From Alnus glutinosa (Eukaryota > Streptophyta > Magnoliopsida > Fagales > Betulaceae), in the NCBI RefSeq assembly GCF_958979055.1, contig NC_084894.1, positions 28,281,616 through 28,345,615 of the forward strand: a stretch of DNA of 64,000 nt, given 5' to 3'. Made by a program: the position numbers and the translations under genes. Positions 18,415 through 35,689 of this stretch are shown piece after piece (position 1 is the stretch's first letter; each line of letters starts with the position of its first letter). The notes under the pieces were generated by a model that was given only the letters and a program-made list of their open reading frames with translations, was not told the DNA's origin and did not search any database.

Positions 18415-19003
18415 CAATTGAGACAATATATGTTCCCCAAACTACGAAAACATTATTAATGTAGTTTTCAAAGCCAACAAAAAGGCAAAAATAATCTTAC
18501 AATTTTTTCGATAACAAAAAAGTACTCCTATAAATTAAAAATATATATATATTTTTAGGAAATAAAAAATTATTTATAAAAAACGAAATTTTTATTTTAA
18601 AAAAAATGAAAATTGAATTTTTTTTATTTATTTTAGAAAAACAAAAATTTAATTAAAAAAGAACGATAAATTTTTAATTTTTTTTTTTAATTTTTAAATT
18701 TGGCAACTCTTGGTTTTTATGTTTTTATTTTTTTTTTTGGAATTTTTTTTATTAAGGGTATTTTCGTTATTGGAAGGAACATTAACAATTATTTATATTT
18801 TGAGAGAACATTGTCCAAATTAAAAGTTTGTAGGGATATTTTTTAAATTTTTTTTTTTATTAAAAAAACACTATCAATTGAGTCATACTTTGAAGCAATA
18901 CATTATCTTTCTACATTTCTCCTTTTTGTTTAGGGTTGAGGCCTCGGTTTAAAAAGTGATGGGTCTAAAACTTAATGGGCTTGGAGTTTGGCTGCTGCTC
19001 ACT

Positions 19004-19488
19004 AGCGTTTGGATATCGAATATTTCGAATATGAATAATATTCAGAATTTGATTACGGATTTCAAGGCAATGAAAATGTGTTTGGATGTTGAATATAATT
19101 TAGATTCTTTTGAATATGTGTTTGGGTGTTGAATTTGGAAGATTGGAAAAAAGTGTTTTATAATAGTATAAAGTGATTGGAAATGATTGGATTGTATGAA
19201 AAGTTGTGTATAATGATTGGTATGATAAAAAATAATAATAAAAAATATATGATGGGTTTTAAAAAAGTGTTTTATAATAGTATAAAATAATTGGAAATGA
19301 TTGAATTGTATGAAAAGTTGTGTATAATGATTGGTATGGTAAAAAATAATTAAAAAAAATATATAATGAGTTTATTCAAACTATTCAAACTTTATTCAAG
19401 TGACCCATGTGTTTTATTCAACTTAAATCCAGGTATGGGTTTTTGAATAAAAACCCGGTTCGAATATTAAATATCACTAAGAACCTAA
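19004..19488. mobile_element. AT-rich insertion starting GCGTTTGGATATCGAA
   Basis: Copies A, C and D run straight from CTCACT into AAAGTACTTTTCTC, whereas copy B has about 485 extra bases here. Inside, a roughly 120-bp stretch around GTGTTTTATAATAGTATAAA is repeated (near 19155 and 19265), as are forms of TTGTGTATAATGATTGGTAT. Terminal repeats are weak, so the class is uncertain; it is probably a MITE. Confidence 0.55.
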
Positions 19489-19650
19489 AAGTACTTTTCT
19501 CGTGGCCAGGAAACAACGACCAAAATGGAAGGGTAAAAGGGGAACAACGACCAAAATATAAATCAGGAAAAATATATACGTACTCACTAATCACTATGAC
19601 ATAATGACAGGTCATTTGCAAATAGTTGATCATTTCTTTTTAAAATTTTA

Positions 19651-20303
19651 AGGGTTAAATGCAAAATTGCTTAATGGGGTTTGTAAATTTTATTTTTAAT
19701 CCCTTCAGTTTTACTTTCTATTAAAGTGGAACATGTGTTATGGAAAAAGATGCAAATGGTACATCCGTCTATTTTTTCATCTAAAACTAACATAAATTCA
19801 CGTGACACCATTCAAAATGCGACACGTGGTCACACTTTTTTTAAAAAAAAATTTGAGGCTTTTTTTTAAAAAAAAATTGTAGTGGTGGCTTTTTTGGGCC
19901 ACAAGAGGCCTAGGGGTAGTTTGGCCACCTCCAAGGCAAAGCCTTTAATTTTTTTTTCTTCCCGTTTTGCCCTTGGGTAGCCGAACCACCCTCATGGGCC
20001 ACGGGGGTGGTTCCCAAGGCAAAACCCTCAAATTTTTTTGCTTCTTGTATTATTTTTATTATTATTTTTTTTTTAAAAAAAAAAAACCTTAAAATTTTAA
20101 AAAAAATATTATGGTCATGTGTCGTCTTTTGAATGGCACCATGTGGCATTGCCATGGATTTCTATTGGTTTTCGATGGAAAAATAAACGGATGTACCATT
20201 TACATCTTTTCCCATAGCACAGGTACCACCTATGATAAAAAGTAAAACTGAAGGGATGAAAAATAAAGTTTGCAAACCACAAGGAGCAAGTATCTATTTA
20301 ACC
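19651..20303. mobile_element. Long-TIR Mutator-like MITE, about 650 bp
   Basis: The ends GGGTTAAATGC and ATTTAACCC are inverted, and pairing continues through CCCTTCAGTTTTACTTT on both sides and a shared ACGGATGTACCATTT. The flanks AAAATTTTA and AAACTTTTA fit a 9-bp target duplication with one change. The core has GGTGGTT/CCACCC-type GC-rich blocks. The insert is absent from copies A, C and D. Confidence 0.72.
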
Positions 20304-21620
20304 CAAACTTTTATTTATTAAAATTTTGTTGTTTTATTATTATTATTATTGAGTAATACTGCTTTTTATATATGTATATTATACTTATTTCACATCAGAT
20401 GATGTAATATGTTTTAAGTGGCTTTTTTTATTTTTTTATTTCTTCTTCCTTTTTTTTCTTTACTTTTTTTTTTTTTTTTTTTTGAAGTGGTTGATATGGA
20501 ATGAAGAGTTGCATTCCTCTTTTTTTATTTTTTATTTGAAAGACATGCAAAATATTAACTCTTAAAATCGAGGTAATTTGGGTATTTTAAATAAATAAAT
20601 AAAAAAAAAATTGCACATGTGGATCATGTGCAGCATTTTGCATTCATTTTAACGCCAAACGTCAATTGATCGAGGGTGTGTTGCTGCGTGGTCTAGTAGG
20701 AAGCTGAATTTACAAGTACAATAACTCACAATTCTGTCACAAATTTAAGAAAATCAATGAATTGCTGAAAAATTGAAAAAATTAAAAAAAAATTCCCCTA
20801 GAGTGTTTCTTATTAAAAAACTAAAAATATACTAAAATCTAGCAACCAATCCATCTTTATTAGGCTTAAAAATATTACATGCTGCGAAAAGCAAATTACA
20901 AAACTACGTACCATGCCACGATCTCAGTTGAACACACATTAAGTTCGGCCCAACGAGACAAAACATTGCATTCTCAATCAAATGAAATTCAACAAAAATA
21001 TTGAGAATTAGGTTTTAATTACGCATCTCATCTCCTTGTCGAACAAATTTTGACCAAATCATCGACCGAAGCTCTCAAAAATTTGTACCAAGAAAGAATT
21101 CGGTCAAACGAGCATGTAGGTCGAGCAAAACTCCTTCTCTTAAACTTCTTCGTGAAGTTATTGGCTATTGGATTTACATCATCTTAATCACCCACAAGTT
21201 GGAGAGGACAGAATTCACATCATCATTAAAAGAAATTAGATGCTCAACATTAAACACATCCAACATCTTGAAGTTACTCCAAAGCTTCAACGGAGAAGCA
21301 TAACGCCACCACCACATGGCAAACTTTGGTGGAATTAATGGCTCATAAATGATTTATCTACCACCTATGATAACGAGGTGATTAGAGTACTATAGCAAAA
21401 ACCCTATTTTGACCCTCCAAGTTTCCTTCTCTTTCACGTAACTAGTGAACTCCAACGGGCTTCAAAAAATCTGACTTTGTAATTCATCACCAAAAAAAAA
21501 AAAAAAAAGGAAAAAAGAAAATCTGACTTTCTCAATATCTTTATAATAATGTGCTGAAAGGCAAGACCAAGTCAAGAAACCTCAAACGTAAGCGTGGCAA
21601 GAAAGTGTCTGATCGACAAA

Positions 21621-21796
21621 CATAAGTGTTTGGTTCGTATAAAAAGTTGAATAAAGTTGAATAATATTCAACTTTATTCAAAAATAAATCATATTTTATT
21701 TAACTTTTTCAAATTTTATCTCATAAAGTCAAACCTCATAATTCGCGCAGTGTATTCGAATAATATTCGTATTCAACACTCAAACGGACCCTTATG
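21621..21796. mobile_element. Small TIR element (MITE), 176 bp
   Basis: CATAAGTGTTTGGTTCG at the left and CAAACGGACCCTTATG at the right are imperfect inverted repeats. The interior is itself palindromic around TTGAATAATATTCAA. The matching place in block 2 (near 33920) lacks it. No target duplication could be settled. Confidence 0.6.
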
Positions 21797-22539
21797 ATTC
21801 AACATCGTCTTCTCTCTACTTGGCCATACTAATTCAAAGTCGAATTATGTGTGGTGCAATATTTTACATTATTACACCGGATATTTAAATAAACGGTCTA
21901 AATTTAAACAACACATAAAAAAGAGAAAAAAGCAAACCATAAGAGTGGTGTGTGCACCACTATAATAGCCGCTCGGAGTGGTTAGCCACCCTTTCTGTCA
22001 ATTAGATGGTCCGGGCCGTACGTTTCGCGTTCCCTAACAACCAATTTGTGAGAGATGGGACCATTAATAGCTTAAACAAAAAAATGCCTGACGATTATAA
22101 TTAATTCGAAACTTGGCTCTAAAATCCACACCATTAATAGCTTAAACTGTGTGACGATGACTAGTTTGCCTTCATCCGTCACAAGAGAGCATCTTCTTAT
22201 TAGCTCGTGCACACACCCATGGAGTATCTTCGAAGGATCCTGTAGCTTTTGTTCAAAAGGATAATGTGATCATATGTATAGTATCTTAAGGATCCTGTAA
22301 TTTGCTCAAAATGATAATATATAATTAAAATAACGAAACAGTAAAAATTAACTTTAATTTGGATCAACAAAAACTTGTAAAATTTTTACTGTCAAGTTAT
22401 TTTAGTTGTATTATAGACTTATAGTTAAATAACAGTCTAATAAATAATATTTTTAAATTCAAATTTCAGTTCTAAGATCCTCACCATTAATAGCTTAAAC
22501 TGTCTGACGATGACTAGTTTGCCTAAATCTCTCACCACA

Positions 22540-22542
<3 letters not shown>

Positions 22543-22603
<61 letters not shown>
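22543..22603. repeat. (TC)n(TA)n microsatellite upstream of PrxC
   Basis: About 18 TC units followed by about 12 TA units, roughly 150 nt before the first TATA box. The same compound repeat is upstream of PrxE (37993-38051) with different unit numbers. Confidence 0.9.
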
Positions 22604-22750
22604 GATTCGGCGTACCCCGCTGAAGCTTTACCAATTCAACTTACGTATAAACGGGTTTATGGACCTTTGTCAAATATAATTATCAGATATTATTCGGTCA
22701 ATAACCCACTGATTTGATCCATGCCATGCAAATATCCACAATTTTTCCCC

Positions 22751-22778
22751 TATATAACCGAATTTGGATCCTATATAA
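22751..22778 (+). promoter_or_regulatory. Duplicated TATA box of PrxC
   Basis: TATATAACCG occurs at 22751 and again at 22772 because a 21-bp segment is duplicated in tandem. PrxE has only one copy (38216). Confidence 0.6.
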
Positions 22779-22842
22779 CCGCATATCTCCACCACCATTT
22801 TCTTAGCACACGCCACAACAGTACACCGGCCATCTAAAGGAA

Positions 22843-24948
<2,106 letters not shown>

Positions 24949-26412
24949 TTCATGGTGCATGATATAAGTAAGAATTTGTGAGGATTATTTCTTGTTCCAT
25001 TGAAGAAAAAATCCAAGTGGTTTATTTATTGTTGGTGTGAGTTATTTGTGGAAAGCTATCGTTGGGTTATTGCAATAAAAATTATCGGACTAGAATTCCT
25101 TATAGATTTTCAAATTCTTACAAAGTGTTTAGGCATTAGTGTGGTTGAAAAATGCCACCTACTAAAGATGTAGCATGTTACTGTTGAGTATATTTTTATC
25201 AGGTTCTTATTCTCTATGTTGTAAAAAAACTTTAAGCCAAAAACTTTCTTTCAGATTTCTAAAAAAGAATCGTCTCTACCAAAGTAAAGAAAAAATCTTT
25301 TGGTAGGAAAATTATTTCTAACTGCCTTAATAACATGCCACATTTTTAAAATGTAGTATTTTTCAAAAATTTCAATCCTAAAAAAGGTTTAAATTTTGTA
25401 ATTTAAAAAATTACAATTTAATTAAAATTGTAGAACATCCTAACCTTTCTGTTAGTGGCCTTGGTTTTAGTAGTGGTGGGTCTAAACCTTTATTAGCTCA
25501 TGGGCTTGGAGTTTGGCCGGCGATCACAGAGGGAAATAAAAGTCCGGAAAAAAAGTACTTATTCTCTATGAAGTGAAAGGTCATTTGAAATAGTCTTTAA
25601 AACTATAATTTGTATTAGTTGACCCCTTTAAACTATCATTTCTTTTTAATTAACTCCATCCATGCAAATTTTTAATTGAAATATTTAAATTATTTTTCAA
25701 AAAAAAAAAAAAAAAGTGTTAGAACCACCCTCCAAAAAAAAAAGTAAGGTGTTCAAATATTCAAATTATTTTTTGAGGTTGTTGACTACCCCTATCTCTC
25801 TCTATATATTTTTATTGTATTTTTTATTTTTTATTTGAAAGATAAATATAACATTTTAACTCTTAAAAAATTAGGGTACTTCAGGTATTTTAAATTTAAA
25901 AAAAAAAAAAAAAAAATTGTACATGTGGATAATGTACTGCATTTTGCATTCATTTTAATGGCAAACATTTATTGAGGGTGTGATTCAGCGTGACGTGGTG
26001 ATAAGCTAAATCTACAAGCACAATAACACCATAACTCTTTTACAAATTCAAGAGAATCAAGAAATTGCAAGAAAACTGAAGAAAAACTCTTCTTAGAGTG
26101 TTTCTGATTGAAAAACTAAGAAAAAATATGAAAGTTTGGCGGCCAAACTGTCCTTATTAGGATTAAATAAATAAATAAAAATAAAAGATAAAAAAAGGAT
26201 TAAATAAAAATAAAATCGCAACTTTAAAAGAAAATTACAAAACTACCATGCTGCGATCTCAATTGAACGAACATTAATTAAGTATTAGCTCAGCTCTTTT
26301 CTTATTCTATTGGGATCGGCATTATTGCTATATTTTTCACCATTATCAATTTATCACCAACAAATAAAAGATAGACCGTTGTTCCAAGGTAATCGAGCTA
26401 TTCGATTAAAAA

Positions 26413-26467
<55 letters not shown>

Positions 26468-26860
26468 AAAAAAATAAAAAATAAAAAAGAGAGGAGGAGG
26501 TAATTGAGCTATTTGTTAATATTTCATTATTTCTTTCATGATTTCTAGGCCTGACAGCATATATAGAAGCCCAGTTATTATCTCAGTTGGCCCATAGCAG
26601 GCCTAGAGCATCTGTGAGAGAGAGTGGGACGACTCTTCTTATTCCATTAATAGCTAGCAATCCTTGTGATATAAATTTAATTTTTTTTTTTATTTTTACT
26701 TTTCAAACAAAATAGACTACTATACAACTAGATAGAATGATGTGGTAATAAAAATTAGTTTTTGGATCAACAAGGAATTGTAAAAAAAGAAAAATTAAAG
26801 GCCGACTTTTACAATCACATCCTGCCAGTTGTATGACAGTCATATAACAGTTTATTAAAA
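24949..26860. repeat. PrxC 3' flank, paired with 40422-42270
   Basis: Includes a poly(A) signal AATAAA at 25074-25079 and a diverged intergenic unit (GGGCTTGGAGTTTGGCCGG near 25503). It also has an (AAT)n(ATT)n self-complementary run at 26410-26466, reduced to an A-rich stretch in block 2. No separate gene is visible. Confidence 0.7.
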
Positions 26861-27558
26861 TGACAAACCTTTTCACACGACAGAACTAAAAATGAGAGAA
26901 TTCCAGAGAAAGTGGCAGACGACCGGCATATAGCAACTAGCAAGTCAAAAAGAGAAATAGAAGATGGCCGGCCTGGCCTTTGCACCAAAGCAACAGTCAC
27001 CGACATTGCCTCCTGCCTCTCCATCTCTAATGAATTTGATCTCCTTCCCAATCTCTCTCTACTCTTCCTCAATCGTCACCAACAATCCCTGCTAAAACCA
27101 ACAACCAAAAATAGCAACACTGAGAGGGACAACACAGGTAGTGGAGAGTTTTCACCATTGTTCAGCACGTGTAAGAATTCAATTGAAATTAATTTGATGT
27201 AACGACTAACGCGTAGTATCCGCAACAGGCCTAGGTTACGAGTACGGGCCTGGGCCTGAGCCTGAGCCTGAGCCCGAGGAGTCAGGCCCAAGTCACGAGC
27301 CCTAATGGATCGGGAGAGCCCACATGCTCACTTGCCAGTAAACACGTAATTTTGCATGACACTTGAAAACGGTTGCAGTCTGACAGCAAGCAAGGAATTG
27401 GGCCGCGGAAAGAAAGGAACCCAGACGGAACATTGTGGCCCAGTTGGGCTTAACCGGTAGATGACTTCAAGTAGGGAAAACCTGGCCCAAGCGAAGGAGC
27501 CCATTAACAAGTTCTATCTTAATTTTACTTTTCCTAGTATGGATAACACGGGAGATCG
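26861..27558. other. Junction sequence between duplication blocks 1 and 2
   Basis: About 700 bases matching neither block, GC-richer than the surroundings, with a short GGGCCTGAGCCTGAGCC repeat (27246-27275). It runs straight into exon 1 of PrxD after GGGAGATCG. It may be filler captured at the break or the remnant of an inserted element. Open frames on both strands show no known domain. Confidence 0.6.
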
Positions 27559-31459
<3,901 letters not shown>

Positions 31460-31689
31460 TTCAGGGTACATAATGAAATCCAGGAAAAAATAAATTAAAA
31501 AGGAATTTGTGAGGATTATTTCTATCTCCATTGAAGAAAAAATCCAAGTTTGTTAATTTATTTTTTTATCTTGTCCCTGTGAGCAAATACTTGTTTGTTT
31601 GTTTATGGTCAAGTTGGAAGTACTGTCCGTTGTTGTGAGTTATTTCTGGAAAGCTGTACGTTTTTCGGTTTATTGCAATAAAGAATATC

Positions 31690-33985
31690 CTTTCTGTTCC
31701 TTTTGTTTAAAAGTGACTACGAACTTTTCTAATTAATTAAGGTAAAAAATTTACTTGCCTCTCAAACTTCTACCCAATTGAAAATATTTCTTTTAAATTT
31801 TCAATTGAGAAAATATATGTTTTTCAAACTACGAAAACATTATCAACGTACTCTCCAAATCAGCGAAAAGGCAAAAATAATTTTACAATTTTTTCAATAA
31901 CATAAAAGTACTCCTATAAATTAAAAATATATAATTGTTTTTAGGAAAAAAAAAAATTATTTATTAAAAACGAATATTTTTTTAAAAAAATGAAATTTTT
32001 TGATTTTTTGATTTAGAAAAACAAAAATTTAATTAAAAAAGAACCATAAATTTTTAATTTTTCTTTTAATTTTTAAATTTGGCAATTCTTGATTTTTATG
32101 TTTTTATTTTTTTTAGTTTTATTTTTTTTTTGGAATTTTTTTTATTAAGGGTACTTTCGTTATTGAAAGGAACATTGACAATTTTTTAAATTTTGAGAGA
32201 ACATTGTCCAAATTAAAAGTTTGGAAGGACATTATCAAATTTTTTTTTTTATTCAAAAAGAACATTATCAATTAAGTAGTAGTTTGAAGAAATACATTAT
32301 GTTTTTACATTTCTTCATTTTTCTTTAGGGTAGGGCCTTGGTTTAAATAGTGATGGGTCTAAACCTTAATGGGCTTGTGGGCTTGGAGTTTGGCTGCCGC
32401 TCACTGAAAGTACTTTTCTCATGGCCAGGAAACGACGACCAAAATGGAAGGGTAAAAGGGGAACAACGACCAAAATATAAATCAGGAAAAATATATACGT
32501 ACTCACTATGACATAATGACAGGTCATTTGCAAATAATTGATCATTTCTTTTTAAAACTTTTATTTGTTAAAATTTTTTTGTCGTCGTTTTCATTGTCGT
32601 TGTCGTTGTTGTTTTTTTGTTTATTTTTTTGTTTATTTTTTATTTTTATTGAGTAATACTACTTTTTATATATGTATATTATACTTATTTCACACGAGAT
32701 GATCTAATATGTTTTAAGTGGCTTTTTTAACTTTTTTATTTCTTATGTCTTCTTTTTTTTTTTTTCTTTTTTTAAGTGGTTGATATTGAATGAAGAGTTG
32801 CATTCCTCTTTTTTATTTTTTATTTGAAAAACAAATACAACATTTTAACTCTTAAAATCGAGGTAATTTGGGTATTTTAATTTTTTTTTTAAAAAAATTA
32901 CACACGTGGATCATGTACAGCATTTTGCATTCATTTTAACACCAAACGTAAATTGAGGGTGTGTTGCTACATCGTCTAGTAGAAAGTTGAATCTACAAGT
33001 ACAATAACTCACGATTCTTTCACAAATTCAAGAAAATCAATGAATTTCTGAAAAATTGAAAAAATTAAAAAAAAAAAAAATCTTTCTACAGCGTTTCTTA
33101 TTAAAAAAACTAAAAAAATACCAAAGTCTAACAGTCAATCCATCTTTATTAAGCTTAAAAACATTGCATGCTGCGAATAACAAATTACAAAACTATGTAC
33201 CATGCCACAATCTCGGTTGAACGCACATTAAGTTCAGCCCAACGAGACAAAACATTGTATATATTCTCAATCAAATGAAATTCAACAAAAGTATTAAGAA
33301 TTAGGACTTGCGGATCTCATCTCCTTAATCGAACAAATTAATTTTGATCAAATTATCGACCGAAGCTCTCATAAATTTGTAGTAAGAAAGGATTCAGTCA
33401 AATGATCATTCCATGTTGGTCGAGCAGAACTTGTTCTCTTAAATTTCTTCACGAAGTTATTAGCTATTGGATCTACATCATGTTAATTGAATTCACATCA
33501 TCATTAAAAGAATCACCTGTATATATAAGAAATTAGATGCTTAACATTAAACACATCCAACATCTTGAAGTGACTCCAAAAAGCTTCAACAGATAAGCAT
33601 AACGCTGCCACCACATGGCAAACTTTTGTGGAATGGCTCGTAATTGATTTATCTACCCCCTAAGATATATAATGAGGTGATTAGAGTACGTACTATAGCA
33701 AAAAGCCTATTTTGACCCTACAAGTTTCCTTCTCTTTCACATGACTATGACTAGTGAACTCCAATGGGCTTCAGAAAATTTGGCTTTGTAATTCATCCAA
33801 AAAAAAAAAAAAAAAAAAAAAAAGTCTGACTTTCTCAATATCTTTGCAAGCATGTGCTGAAAGGCAAGATCAAGTCAAGAAACCTCAAACATAAGCGTGG
33901 CAAGAAATTGTCCGACCGACAATGTTATTAATGACTTAACATCGTCTTCTCTCTACGTGGCCATACTAATTCAAAGTCGAATTAT
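31690..33985. repeat. Intergenic unit, copy C (downstream of PrxD)
   Basis: Matches copies A and B, with GGGCTTGGAGTTTGGCTGC at 32379. It continues after the inserted retroposon at 35441-35670, where it matches 21870-22130 of copy B. No gene. Confidence 0.75.
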
Positions 33986-33986
33986 G

Positions 33987-35440
33987 TATGGTGCAACATT
34001 TTTTTTTTTTTAAGGGAAAGTGTAAAAATTTCATTAATAACACCACAAGGGTAACGAAAGTACAGATTACAAATAACGGGGACTTAAGAGTACTAGTAGC
34101 AGTTACCCTATATTGGTTCCCTTCCCTATATTTAGGGAAAATTTCATGAAAAACATCAAAAAACCTCCCACAGCAGATGCCCTATATTTAGATGAGGGAG
34201 TTGGGAATGAATAGTGATTCCCTATGTATACATGTCCACTATTCATTCCCTATGTATTATTTTAATATAAAAGAAGTATAATTAATTGATATAGGGAAGA
34301 GAGAAAAAGTAGGAAAGAGAGAAAAAGAATAAAATAAGAGTAAAAAAATAATATTTAATTGATATAGGGAAAAGTAAGGGAATCTATTGTAGGGTATTTT
34401 TTTATAAGGAAGTAAAAAGTAGTTTTATTCTCTAAATATAGGGAAAATGGTTGGGAATCTGCTGCTAGTGCTCTAACATAATACAAATGCCCCATAACAG
34501 TTACCCAAATCACAGATTATATCAACAGCTGCTACTAATAAGCCTAGCCAACAGAAATGTGCCTCTACGTTGAGATATGAACCTCTACTTGCACTATGGA
34601 GTCGGTCACAAAACTGTGCTTAAAAGCAATGACCAGACTAAATCAAACCCAAAGCAAACTGTTAAATACAATCTGCCCAAAGCAAAAAAAAACACCCAAA
34701 GCAAGATCTGCCGTCGGAGGAAAAACCACCGGAGACGGCGCGTGCAATACACGCGCCGCCACCGGACAACCCTTGCAACCACCTAAAGCAAGAAAAACCC
34801 CTGGGCACCACCCTGCACGGCAAAGATACGGAACATGGCCATCACGCGCGGCCCAAGGTACGAAGAACACCCTGGCGCGTGGAAGCCACGCGCCGGTCAC
34901 CGCTGAGCTACCCAGCCGTAGAAGGCAGCGTCTGAACTAGAGGACGTCGATGAGCACAGCAAAGGGGCGCATGTCGACTGGGGGGCTGTGAAACAGCGCA
35001 GATCTGGCCTTCAAAGGATGAAAAAACTGTAAACCAACCAAGATTTCGCCAACCACCGAAGCGACGGAATCTCCTCCTCCGACGCCTCTCTGAGATGTTT
35101 TCCTGCTAACCGAATGAAACAATTAAAAAAAACTAAAAGACTACCCAAACCTCCATAGTCCAAACGGACTAGGAGGACTAAAATCCAACACCGGACAAGT
35201 CCGGGGGACACGAAACTCCAAACAGCCCTAGTGGCTGGGAGACTAGCTCAAAAACCTCTCTAGCCCGAAAAGGCTAAGAGAAGAACCAAACAAAACCGGG
35301 AGGAGGGAGGGAGGCGAGCCTCCCTCCCCCGGCAAGCAGCTTGAAACGGAGGGAAGGTCAGAAGAGAGAAGAGAGAAGAGAGAAGAGAGAAGAGAGAGAG
35401 AGAAGGACTAAAATACGATGAAGTTTATGGTGCAACATTT
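33987..35440 (-). mobile_element. Hairpin-rich retroposon family, copy 1
   Basis: TATGGTGCAACATT is duplicated at 33987-34000 and 35426-35439. A T-run at the left is the poly(A) tail of an insertion on the - strand, and the unoccupied form is seen near 21848. The element (34001-35425) includes a nested 386-bp MITE. Its 5' part (right side) has consecutive short hairpins: GGAGGGAGGC/GCCTCCCTCC (35306-35327), TAGCC/GGCTA (35261-35276), CAGCC/GGCTG (35223-35237), CCGGAC/GTCCGG (35191-35204) and TAGTCC/GGACTA (35156-35171). No reverse transcriptase is encoded, so it is non-autonomous. Confidence 0.75.
34088..34473. mobile_element. Tourist/Harbinger-like MITE nested in retroposon copy 1
   Basis: TAA is duplicated at 34085-34087 and 34474-34476. 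The terminal repeats are GAGTACTAGTAGCAG and, reversed, GAGCACTAGCAGCAG. Subterminal copies of CCCTATATTTAGGG-like sequence face each other. Non-coding. Confidence 0.82.
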
Positions 35441-35689
35441 TATATTTAAATGAACGGTCTAAATTTAAACAAGGCATAAAAAAAAAAAAAATGCAAATCA
35501 TAAGAGTGGCGTGCAAGCCACCGTAATGGCCACTCGAAGTGCTCGGTCACGCTTTTTGTCACTTAGGTGGTCCGGGCCATTCCGCATTTCCTAACAACCA
35601 ATTTGTGAGTGATGGGACTATATATACTCAAACAAAAAAATGCCTGACGATTATAATTCGAAACTCAGCTCTAAAATCCAATTTGTTCC

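Larger units (their letters stand above)
18415..22740. repeat. Intergenic unit, copy B (upstream of PrxC)
   Basis: A second copy of the unit seen downstream of PrxB, with no peroxidase between them. It runs through GGGCTTGGAGTTTGGCTGC (18978), the GATCATGTGCAGCATTTTGC block (20621) and on to the PrxC promoter, where it matches the PrxE upstream region. Three insertions break it (19004-19488, 19651-20303 and 21621-21796). Confidence 0.75.

Noticed and set aside
22543..22603. CRISPR-like or satellite array
   Set aside because: It is a simple dinucleotide microsatellite; no spaced repeats anywhere in the window resemble CRISPR, and none would be expected in a plant nuclear genome.
34577..35211. 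Possible genes of 60-114 codons
   Set aside because: They lie within retroposon copy 1, overlap in several frames, and have no conserved motif.
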